Below are positions 1 through 11,100 of a DNA stretch of 64,000 nucleotides, one piece after another. The stretch is from Labia minor. Taxonomy: Eukaryota; Arthropoda; Insecta; Dermaptera; Spongiphoridae. The notes under the pieces are model-generated. The model made no database searches and was not told where the DNA came from. It saw nothing but the letters and a program-made list of their open reading frames with translations. The position numbers and the translations under genes are program-made. Every line of letters starts with the position of its first letter. Position 1 is the first letter of the stretch. The stretch spans positions 70,795,267-70,859,266 of the forward strand of contig OY720346.1 in the NCBI GenBank assembly GCA_963082975.1. Reading direction: 5' to 3'.

Positions 1-405
1 GGATGAATTGATCAACTTTTGGTGTATATCCGGAAACCGGAAGTGGTAGTATTAGCGATCGACGATAGGAAGGGAAGGGTTATTTTCACACCAAAGGAGA
101 TTTTTTTATATATCACCACGAATCATGCACTTTGTATTGGTTTTATCCTCGGGAAAATCATATTTATTAGTTTTTTCTTGATTTAAAATTATATGACGTC
201 ATCCAGCCATTCATGACGTCACAGCCTGGTCTTACATATAAATTATAAATAAAATAAAATTAAAAATATTTATGTTATATTCATATCTGTTTTTTATTAC
301 ATTAATAGATATATTAAAATTATTTCAAATTGTTTCTGTAGCTGAAAATTAATTTACTTCAAACCATCGGTCGGTTCGGACCTGGCCACAGGTCAACTTA
401 TTTTA
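1..405 (-). repeat. Dispersed CRE-bearing repeat (family R2), truncated by window start
   Basis: This copy is the reverse complement of the copies at 44591-45239 (same orientation) and 56626-57279 (opposite orientation). It carries two perfect TGACGTCA palindromes at 194-201 and 214-221. The inner end reads as the family terminus with the segment GGTCGGTTCGGACCTGGCC. No coding capacity is seen. It lies head to head with the next copy. Confidence 0.85.
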
Positions 406-939
406 ATATATCTATTAATGTAATAAAAAACAGATATGGATACATAAATAATAAATATAAACATTTTTAATTTTATTTTATTTATAATATATATGCAAGA
501 CCAGGCTGTGACGTCATGAATGGCTAGATGACGTCATATAATTTTAAATCAAGAAAAAAGTAATAAATATGATTTTTCTCGAGGATAAAACCAATACAAA
601 GTGCATGATTCGTGGTGATATATAAAAAAATCTCCTTTGGTGTGAAAATAACCCTTTCCTTCCTATCGTCGATCGCTAATACTACCACTTCCGGTTTCCG
701 GAATTGCACCAAAAGTTGATCAATTCATCCCACTGATGCATTAAGTAAATATACCAAATTTCATCAAAATCGGTTGAGCCGTTCAGGCTGTACACATCTA
801 TACGGACGGACAGACGGACGGACAGACATCATGCTAAAAATACTTTTTTCTGTTTAGAAAATGCATGATTCGTGGAGATATGTAAAAATCTCCACATGTG
901 AAATTTGGTGTGAAAACAATACCTCCCTTACTATCGTCG
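401..939 (+). repeat. Dispersed CRE-bearing repeat (family R2), second copy in head-to-head pair
   Basis: It matches the preceding copy in inverted orientation: bases 1-320 and 401-729 are near-perfect reverse complements, so the pair could fold into a hairpin of over 300 bp. TGACGTCA occurs at 509-516 and 529-536. The 3' part contains the stretch 'accaaatttcatcaaaatcg', a GGACGGACA-type short tandem, and ends with 'ctatcgtcggtcggtaaaa', the family's other terminus. Confidence 0.85.
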
Positions 940-2677
940 GTCGGTAAAAATTTGTTATGCGCAATGGTGGGACCAAGCGCGGGGTGGGGCTCGTGCACCA
1001 ACATTCTTCTCCCGGACTATCATGACAGATGAGCCTCTCAAAATGAGTCGTGTTCATTTTCTAGTGGCGTCACCTATTGAAAAATCCCGGGACTTTTCAG
1101 CCCATTTAGTATATGTTAATTAATCCGATTCAAATTTGCGTGATGGTCGAGTGGAGACACTCCAGATTTTTTAAACTATATAAACCTCTTAAAGAAATTT
1201 AAATTATTCAATGAATTTATTCAGTTGAAAACTAACTCTTTTTTTAATTTGATACAGTGGCGTCGGGCCGGGGGGGGGGGGCACGTGTCCCCCCAAATAT
1301 TGCGCAAAAAATAAATGTAAAAGTGATTAGTTTTGTAACTAAGAACCCAAAAATAAAAAAAACATCTTTAAATTACGTATAAGTATAGTGTAATGAATAA
1401 ATAAATCATTTATTTTGTCAAAAAAGTTTTCGGGGAAGACCCCCGAACCCCCTGCCCCCAACATAATAGATTTGATATATATATTTTTTAAAGTTTCTTT
1501 ATCTTTTTCATTAATAGCTGTTAAAAACTTTACAATTTTGATTAAATTCAATAAGATTTTTTATTTAGCAAATTTAATCATTTAAATAGATATTTAAAAA
1601 AAGAATAATCATTTTTATTTTTGTTCTTTCAGATTAATTAATATAGATACAATATGGCGAACATGATACTGCTTTTCGTTGCTTATTCGTTGAAACTTTA
1701 ATATAAAACTGTCAAAAATATAACAACCTATAAATTGGAAATTAAAAGAAAAAATTACAAAAACTAACCAGACGAGCAAACACGCATGAAAAAATAAATA
1801 AAAAAAAGGATAAGAAGTGAATTTATTTTCCAATTTTCAGAATGTCGCAAATCCTTGTCGTACCAAACTGTCATTTAGATCAAAAAATCGTTTTTTTTTT
1901 CATCTCTTCCTTCTTTTTGCTTTTTGTCCTTTTAGAAAGATCTTAGGAAGCTTTCAACAGACAGTCACCCTGTTTTTTCAAAAGCTCTTTTCCGTTTCTT
2001 GACTCCTGTTCCATTGAATTTCTTTCAACATTCCATTTGTTCTTCATTATCACTAGACGAATAAACTAAAAAATAAATCTTACTCTCTCCCTCTCCTCCA
2101 ACCTTTTTTTTTATTGATTTTTATTAAATGTACTTACAATTCAAAACTTGGAATATAATATTCTTTGAAATAATTTTAAGTTAAGAATTTTAAAATTACT
2201 TATTAATTATTATAAATTGTTTTTGTAATAAATATCTTAAAGAAATATAAATATATTTATATTTAATAAGAGAGTTTTAATTATAGGTATTTTTATATTT
2301 AGAAATAAATATGTATATACACGAGGTCTTTTCAAAAGAAAAGGTTAATTTTGGATTTTGGTTGTGTACATTTGATAATCGATTTTTTTTTTTTGTTATG
2401 TAGGTACATATGTTCTCATATGTTGATATTATCAGCCATTTTGGATTAGTACTTTGTTTTTGACAACTGAAAAAGTTTGTCACTTTTTTGTGTGTTCTTC
2501 GATTTTTTTTTATTTAAAAAAAAATGGATCAAAGAATCTGTATTAAATTTTGCGTTAAAAACAGAATCAATCAATTCCCACCTAAATAATCTCTTGAAAA
2601 TGGCGCCAAAATGGGTGCCGAAACGTCGAGAAAACAATCACAAAAATACGTGATTATATCCCTGATAAATCTGATAG

Positions 2678-2708
<31 letters not shown>

Positions 2709-3397
2709 CTTATATATTATATTTCAAAAATGTTTTTACATTAGTAACAATCAATATAATTTAAAGTAATATATATTTAAAATAATACCTATTACATTAT
2801 ATAATTAAAAAGAAAAAACTGAAATAATATCTTTTATTATTAATAACAATTGTCCGCTTTAGGGTAACTAAATCTAGGAACAGTATTGATTAAAATCAAT
2901 TTATTTATTTAAAAGTATGAATCTTTTAACAATCAAATTATAGAAGAATATTCTATTAATATAAAAATACAATTCTAAATTAACAGTTGAATAAATAAAT
3001 CTAAAAAAAACAGTTTGCTTTTTTCATATATTTATATAATTTTATCAATTCTGAGAATTGTTTATTGATATAAAAAACAATCAAATGAATTATTATTCCT
3101 TTGTTTATTCAAGAATTCGGATTATAATTTCTGCTTGAATCATCTGAATGTCTTGAATTAATTTGGGAGAACCACAAAAACCGCATCACAAATATTTAAG
3201 ATATGAGTCAGACTAAGATTATTCAACTCAATCCAATTAAACTAAATAGATTAATAGAGAAGCTAGCTAAAACATCAAGAATAAACACGATGAATAACAG
3301 ACAAACGGGTAGAAAATCAAATCATTTGTAAATAAATCAAGTAAAATAATAATAATAAGTAAGTATAATTTTTTAAACCAAATGTAAAACTTTCATT
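940..3397. other. AT-rich DNA without recognised gene
   Basis: A terminal fragment of the R1 repeat family lies at about 1111-1166 (minus orientation). A G/C-run segment near 1258-1460 begins CAGTGGCGTCGGGCC and resembles a hAT-like end. A (TA)n microsatellite occupies about 2682-2708. The short frames in this stretch are low complexity and have no recognisable domain. It may be intronic or upstream of dystroglycan, whose 5' exons were not found here. Confidence 0.5.
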
Positions 3398-3966
3398 ACT
3401 ATCTCGCCATTTTCGATGTCGAGATTTTGATGTTTTTATACGTTTTAAAGGTTCCTGAATCATTTTCACTAAGGTTGAGAAAAATGTCTGTGTGTGTGTG
3501 CCCGTGTGTATGTAGACATGATTACGCAAAAACAGTTTGAGTTAGAATAAATAAATTTGGTATATGAGCATTATTCAAAATTCGTAGTTTTCTATCAACT
3601 TTTGAGAAATGTAGCTCAACCGGAAGAGGGTCATTACCTTCAACGTTTTGATTTTTTTTCCTCTAAAGTGACCGTAAAAATAATGATATATGTTTGATAG
3701 TTTTTCACATGATTAAAAATTGTATAAAACAGCTATATATAGAATTTTAGCTTGATTGAATCGCTGAAAGTAACGGAATTCATTTTTTAACACTGCAAAT
3801 CTCACGCGCCAACACGTGACGTGGTTTCATCAACAAAGAGCCAAACATGCTCTGGTTTAATAAATATTATTTATTAATTTTAATTTATAATTAATTAAAT
3901 TTAATTTAAATATAATATATGTGTTAATTAATCGAATTCAAATTTGCGAGATAGTTGAGTGGAGTG
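3398..3966 (-). repeat. R1-family TIR element, near full length
   Basis: This is the reverse complement of the copies at 47246-47810 and 60646-61205. It is bounded by ACTATCTCGC at 3398-3407 and GCGAGATAGTTGAGTGGAGTG at its right end, i.e. 10-bp inverted termini. Internal landmarks are a CA-rich stretch, 'gtagctcaaccggaagaggg', and a TATATATAG box. No coding region is evident, so it is probably non-autonomous. Confidence 0.8.
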
Positions 3967-4179
3967 ATTTATAATATTTGAAAATAGGTATCATATGAAT
4001 GCTTAAATAAGATTTATTCTTAATTCTCTTTTAAAATGGTTTATATACTATTTAAATATATTTGATATTAAGGTTTAGTCTCCAATTAGAGACTAACAAG
4101 GAGATAGCAAAAATTATAAAATTGCTTTTTAAATGAGACATTATTTATTCGATAGAGTAGGTTTAGGAAAATGTGTAAA

Positions 4180-4902
4180 GGGGTTTGAGTGAATGGGCCC
4201 TAGTTTTCGCGAAAATCATAGGTAGTTTCACTTTTCGCGGACGTTAGTTAAATGTCCTTGTATTACTAACAAAAAGTGTTAAGCGTAAACGGGTTAAGGC
4301 AGTGTTTTCCAACCTGTGGGGCGCCCCCCCCCCATCCTGGGGGTCGCGAGACTGTTTCAAGGAGGGGGCGAAGGTATTAGAACCAATTTCAAGTGACCGC
4401 GAAGGCAATTCAAGTGCCCGCAAACTTTTGAAAATTTTCGATTTTCTTTTCAATATCGTTCTAAAAAAAAGGTCAGAAGATTTTGCGATGCTCTGAATCA
4501 TTGGCACAACCCTGTTATTATATTATTTCAGAAATGTGCCCTACTATTGAAAAAGGAAATTAGATTATTATAAAATTTAAGGGGGGGCTCAAGAATTTTT
4601 TTTAAAAAAAGGGGGGCACCGGTACAGAAAGGTTGGAAACCACTTAGTTCGCCCATGTTTTTGATCCCGCGGCCTGCAGACAACGACGAGAATTCGAATC
4701 ATGACCAAACATTTTTTTTTTAAGTATTATAAATTTTCAATATTCTTATAAATTTATTAATTTTTATTATTATTATTATTTTAAAAGGCAAATTAAACTA
4801 AGAATTATGTCAATTAATTTTTTGTGCATAAATAAACATATATATAGTGAAACTTTACCGGCAATTTTTGCGAAAACTAGGGCCCATTTATTCAAACTCA
4901 TT
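4180..4902. mobile_element. TIR element interrupted by a nested hAT-like element
   Basis: The ends are inverted copies: left 'tgagtgaatgggccctag' followed by TTTTCGCGAAAA, right 'ttttgcgaaaac' followed by 'tagggcccatttattcaaac'. The interior contains the separate element at 4300-4645, so this looks like an older MITE used as a target. No coding sequence remains. Confidence 0.6.
4300..4645. mobile_element. hAT-like MITE
   Basis: The left end is CAGTGTTTTCCAACCTGTGG and the right end is the inverse of AAGTGGTTTCCAACCTTTC. This CAGTG...CCAACCTGTGGG pattern is typical of hAT-derived non-autonomous elements. It contains poly-G/C runs beside the ends. A clean 8-bp target duplication was not identified. 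Short frames running through it are not genes. Confidence 0.6.
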
Positions 4903-5004
4903 TAAAATGCGATTTTACAATTCTTGCAATCCCCTTGTAAACTATATTTACATTTATCTTTTTACTATTTTATTTAATGTATATTGGTTTTCTTTTTTAA
5001 ATAG

Positions 5005-5190
5005 GTAACTGGCTTACCGAGTTGGCTGACTGTTGTTGAAGGTTCAAATGGTCGTGTTCTTCAAGGAGTTCCTTTACATGTAGATATTGGTGAACGTTTT
5101 ATTAATGTCCGAGCAGTTGGACACCATCCTAGTGATGCTGCCAAAGATCTCTTCAGTATTGAGGTTGTCGATAAACACCAACCTGATGAG
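5005..5190 (+). CDS. Dg: Dystroglycan exon: end of N-terminal cadherin-like domain and start of S6-like segment
   Basis: It follows acceptor 'ttaaatag' and ends before GTAATC, in phase 0 at both ends (62 codons). The reading starts VTGLPSWLTV, the typical end of a dystroglycan-type cadherin domain (LPSWL ... LQGVPL ... INVRAVG), and runs into DLFSIEVVDK. An upstream exon must exist to supply the rest of this domain. Confidence 0.85.
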
Positions 5191-8100
5191 GTAATCCTAA
5201 AATTAAATCAATTTAATTAATTATCTCTTAAATCTTAAATCCAAAGTTTTAGACTATAGAAACCACATTTATCCAATCTTATCTATTCTTAGCTAATTCC
5301 ATCTCACTTCCTATCTTTCCTCAATCTTTATATGTCCTTATATTCTCAACAAAATCAAAATATTAAATAATTTAGTATTTTTGTTAATTACCACCAAAAT
5401 AAAAAATGAATGAAATAATATAATAAATGTTTGTTTTTTTTAAATTATTTAATATTAAATTTTTTTAAAATTTTGTTAATAAATGAAATTACATCGTTTA
5501 CACTAAAAAACTTGACTACAACAATATTTGTACTTATTTTCAGAAACAGAATTCCTGTGATCCTACATTTTTACGTGTTTTACTTGATGGAAAGGGCCAA
5601 CTTTCAGCTAAACAGAGGATTAATTTAATTAAAATATTAGCAAAACTCACCACACTCCATCATGTAAGTAGATTATTATTATCATTAATTATTATATATT
5701 ATTATTATTTTAATTATTATAATAAAATAATATACTTTCAACCACAATTGACAATAAAACAAAAATTTCAAGTTTTTTTTTAATACAAATATTTCAATAG
5801 GTCTATTTTTAAAATTTACATAACACAGGAAAAAATGTTATTCAATCCAAAATTTATTTTTTAAAAATTAAATTATAAAGGTTAAGAATAAGAATGTGGA
5901 CATATAAAGAAATGATTTTAATTTTTATTGTTTTCCTCAGGAAATGATAAGTTTGGAACCTGAGGATTCTCAATCAGGCGAGCGTCGCTTTGCTTTGGAG
6001 GCTCAAGTGGGTTGTTTGGACGAAGCTCGTCATCAGGAGGCTGTGTCTCGTGTACGCGCCCAAACGCACGATGGCGCTCTCTCTCACCTTCTTGGTCGGA
6101 CTGTCCTCTCCGCCCGGCTGATATCTCGATCGCCAGATCGTGATAAACGTGAGACAGCAGGTTCTGGTGATTCTGATCTGCCATTTCCTATTGATGGAGA
6201 GGAAGACGATGATAATGCTGAAGAGACACCCGTGGAACCTGAGCAGCGAATTATTCCAACGCAACCAAGTCCCAGCTTTGCCACCCCTACAGCCTCCCCT
6301 TCCCTTTTTGCCATGTCCTCGGACGAACATCCTCATCGTCACCATCATGGTTACTCATCCCAAATACCACACCGTCACCTCACGAGTCCTGTTTTATATG
6401 GTTCTATTATGCCAACTCCTACCCTTATCCCTGTGCGTCCCACATTATGGGTTTCTGAGGATGTCAACAGTTCTCCTACCCTTATTGCTTCTACACCAGT
6501 ATTCGAACCTGAAGCAACTGCCATTCCAAGTCCTAGCTCAAGGTACATAACAATTCCCTCTTTTTTAAAATATATAATATTATATAGAGTTAAGCTCTTT
6601 AAATCAAATTAAATTATGATTACTATTCTTCTTCTTAAGATGCCGTCTCCCTTTCGGAGTTTGGCCATCATCATGGCATCATAGCATGCTAGGATAGCCT
6701 TAGAAGGTGCCCAGCCATGATGATTTTTCTTAGGAATGTTAATGCGGTGGTTTCCCGTTGCCTTCCGCATGTATATAACCAGGAACTGACAGTTACTGGA
6801 GCCGGAGGCAGCTGATGTTAAATTGAATTTTATTAGAAAAATTTGTTCTTAGTTGGAATCGAACGCCGACTTCTTGTGTAGAAAATTGCTATGCTACACT
6901 CTCAGCTAGCTCCCTCCTTATAATTACTTTATTACTATACTTACTTTAATTTTAATTAATTAAAAACAAGATTAAATTTTATAAGAAAATTCCATTTTAT
7001 AACCTACCTGAAAAAATAGTGAATTTTTTTTATTGATTTTTAAAAAATAAATAGAATCTTATACATATTGATTTTTTTTTAAATCTTGTAGAAAGATTTT
7101 TAATTTTAAATCCAATTGTCTTTTTTAATTTAAAAATTGTTAAGAGAGAATATGGATGGATGGATATCGATTATAGAATATATTCGAATTTACTAATACC
7201 AAAGTGATAAGATAGTTTCACCTGTTCAATTATCTATTATATTTATTTTATAGCTCCTCACCTGAAGAAGATGATGATTTGATGGTGACTCAACCTCTTC
7301 CGACCGACGCTGAAGATGAAGACTATGATGAGGAATATGAAGAGGAAACTCAACAGCCGACAAGTGCCACCGAATCGACTAGTGAAGCCACATCTCCCGA
7401 TGAAGCTTCATCTGCTAGTTCCTCACCTGGTGCTCCTCCATCCAGTCCCCAATCACCTCCTACAATACCTACAACACATTCAAGCACAACTGAAGAAGTT
7501 ATTTATGGCATGAAAAATCTTCCTCCAAGCATTGGCCAACGATTGCCTAAACAAGCAGTCACTGCTGGCAAGCCTCTTAGGTAGATTAAAACAAAATATT
7601 TATACATTTTACCATAATTGGATAATTTAAATAGAAAAATACATCATTTGGAAGATTTTTTTTCGAAATAAAATTTAAATTTACATTGAAACTATATATA
7701 TTAATTTCAATGGCTTTATTTTTTATTTATATACATATACAGTAGAACCTCGATAAGTTAAAGTCCAAGGGAAACACAAAATATTTTAAGTTATAGAGGT
7801 TTTAAGTTATTAAGGGTCTATGTTAGTAGGGATAGGTGGATAGGTTAATAACATTTTTTAAAGGCTAAATCATATCGTTTCTTAAAATTCTCTAACCAGC
7901 CATTACTGGCTTTAAAATTTTTGATTTTCAGCGAATTAGCGAACTATTCAGCTTTTTTTTCAGTATGGGTCCACTAACATTGATGTTTTTGTTTCGACAC
8001 TGTTTGAACCACGTAATCAAACATTGTTCTAAATTAGAGAATTTTTCGTCTTTTACATTGAAGACTTTCTCCTGATTCTTGTTTCTTCAAGATTTCAGCT

Positions 8101-11100
8101 TCTGAGGGCCAATACAGAGATTACTTATTTAAGTTTTAGAGGTTGTTGCGTATTTTACGTTATTGAGGTTTTGGGCTCTGATGGGAAGGGAATATATTAT
8201 TTTTTGAAGTGTGTTTTAGAGGTTTTTAAGTTATCGAGGTTCTAATGCATATTATTTTTAATATATAATTATTATTAATTATTTATAATTTTGATTTCAA
8301 GTATATAATTAATTTATATATTTTTTTCCTATATTTTTTTTCCTATTTATTTATTGATTCTGAATGAAATTTTTTAAAATATTATTTTATTTTATTTTAT
8401 TTAAGATATCTTCTACCAGAGGATACATTTGTTGATCCTGAAGACGGAAGGACACGTCAATTGTCTATTACAATGAAAACTCAAGAGGGTGATGCACTTA
8501 CCAAGAATTCATGGCTTCAATTTAATCCATCCACTCAGGAAGTCTATGGCCTGTAAGATAATAAATAGCAATATAAACTTTAATACAACTCTATTCAAAA
8601 AACTATAATTGTGATTGAAGATACATTTTGTTTTATAATTGACTTAAAATCTTAGATAAAAAGATATTTAATATTAATTTAAAGGTTAAATTATCTGTAA
8701 AATTAAGAAATATATCGATAGTTTAGATAAAAACATCAATAATTTAAAATTGTTTCAAAAATTTTCATTTATTTTTAAAACAAACAATTTGAAAATTTGA
8801 AAATTATATTAAAAAGTACTAAATTTTTTTTATTTTTATGATCTATCTTTAACAGGGTAATTAATTTAATGAAAGATTTAGGAAATAATTATATGGCTTA
8901 ATACCAAATTTCCAAATAATAAATGTAACGATTAAAGTTGAACTAAACTTAAATTATACTTAAAATAACTTTTAAATGATGCATGTAATTATTTTAAATC
9001 TTACCTATTCACTTACTTAATCGTTATTTATTTTTAGACCTCTTGAGGAACATGTTTCTAAATGGTCGTATGAAGTGGAAGCAATGGATTCTGGAGGCAG
9101 AGTGGCTACTGAGAAATTGGAGGTACTTGTTCAACATCACAAAGCTCGACGAGCTGTCACTCACGAATTCACTGCCGAATTACGCTTAGAGAGCCGATGG
9201 GGTTTCCAATCAGCTGTTGATTGGGAATTAAGAGTTGTTGATGCAATTGCAAAACTTCATGGAGATGCCGACCAATCGCATATCACTGTTCGAGCTGTAA
9301 AATTTGACACCGATCCTATGCAACTTGTATGGACCAACGACTCTTTACCCAGAGGTAAAAAATAATTTTTATTAGTTTCGTTCTAATAACTATTATGAAA
9401 ATATACTACATTATTCTTTTAAATATACTTTTAAAAGAAAGTAAAAATATAATTAAATATTTTCATAAACGAATTAATTGGAAATGCTCAGAGAACTAAT
9501 TTAATTAATAAGAATGGGTTTTCTACCAAAAGAAGATGAATATTTGAATATTTTTATAATAATAATAATAATAATAATTAACAATAATTTTATGATGTAA
9601 ATAGTTTTAATTCAATTGAAATCATACTTAAATTATATCTTTCAGCAGAGATTATAGTAAATATCGTTTTATTATCTTCTTCTTAAGGTGCCGTCTCCCT
9701 TCGGAGACAGTTCCTGGAGCCGGAGGCAGCGGATGTTAAATTGAATTTTATTAGAAAAATTTGTTCTTAGTTGGAATCGAACGCCGACTTGTGTAGAAAA
9801 TTGCTACGCTACACTCTCGGCTAGCCGCCTCCTCGTCTTATTATAATCATATAAAATAAAAATATAAAATCATGTACAAAGTGTTATGATTTAATCAAAA
9901 ATTAATTTAATCATCTGAATTTTATATTTATATCATCAAAATTTTAACTATGACTAATAAACACTAACACATTATTATTCATTATTTCATACTTTAAAAT
10001 AAAACTATCATAAATAAATTCTAGCAATACCTATTTTTAAAATTTCTTTAATTAAATTAAATACAAATTAGAAAAAAAATTAACTTCAAAAACAAAAATG
10101 TAAATTAATTTACTTTTAAAAAATAATCTTATAATTTATATATATATATATATTATACTTATATATTATTAAGATATAAAGAATTCTTATTTTGACATTT
10201 TTTACAATTTATTTTCTATTTCTTATCGCAATTCATTCTTTTAAAAACTTTATCTAAAAAACATTAAACTGTAGGTTTGAATGAGTCATCATTAATTGAA
10301 TATACTAACATTTATTTTCAATTTACTATATTTTCCTGTATACATTTAATCATTTTCTCTGAATAATTTTTAATTTTCTATTTTCTAAACTTTATTTTAA
10401 ATAAAAAAATAATAATTCACACCTAAATGACAAGAATTTTTTTAATTTATTAAAATAATTTTTGGATTAGAGTGATAGAGAAATTTTTAACTTTTATTTA
10501 TCATAAAAAATATATCTAAATTTCAGATTATAAAAAAACTCTTTAAACTACAAAATCTTTATAAAAATTCTTGATAATTTTTTTAAACGTTTTATTATTT
10601 AATGAAAATTCGAAATCATGCATTTCAAATTAATTTATTTATTTGTGATTTTATTATAAATGTGTTTATTTAATAAAAATTATCTTACTCATTAATTAAA
10701 TGATTACTTTAAAAAATATATGTATAAATTTTATTATTTTAATTTTTAATATAAGAAAACTGACAAGAACAATTAAAATACCTTTTATTTCAACAGAAAT
10801 CAAATGCATTTAACTTGCAGTATTTATTTGAAAAAGAATAATTATAGTTTTTGGAAAATTAATTAATTTTTATTTTTAAATGTTTATATGAAATTACTAA
10901 ATGTAATTTTTTTTTATCTATTTTTAGGTTGTCCTACACAAGAAATTGAACAACTTTATCGGGCTATGGTTGTAAATGATAAAGGGGAACCTAATTCACG
11001 TTTTAAAAAATTGCTTACACCTGAGATCTTTATACGTCGAGTAACCTGGCGAGGAATCAATTCTTGTGAAGCACCTCAACCTCTGCCGCCCAGGCCTCCT

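Noticed and set aside
2446-2637. 63-codon minus-strand frame (FSRRFGTHFGAIFK)
   Set aside because: It sits on a sequence resembling a repeat 3' end ('ggtgccgaaacgtcgagaaa') beside a (TA)n tract, with no supporting exon structure.
4244-4507. Open frames on both strands near 4.3-4.5 kb
   Set aside because: They lie within the nested hAT-like MITE and its G/C runs.
5974-6550. Alternative frames on both strands over the mucin-like exon
   Set aside because: Low-complexity Ser/Thr/Pro coding on the plus strand creates long shadow frames; only the dystroglycan frame joins neighbouring exons.
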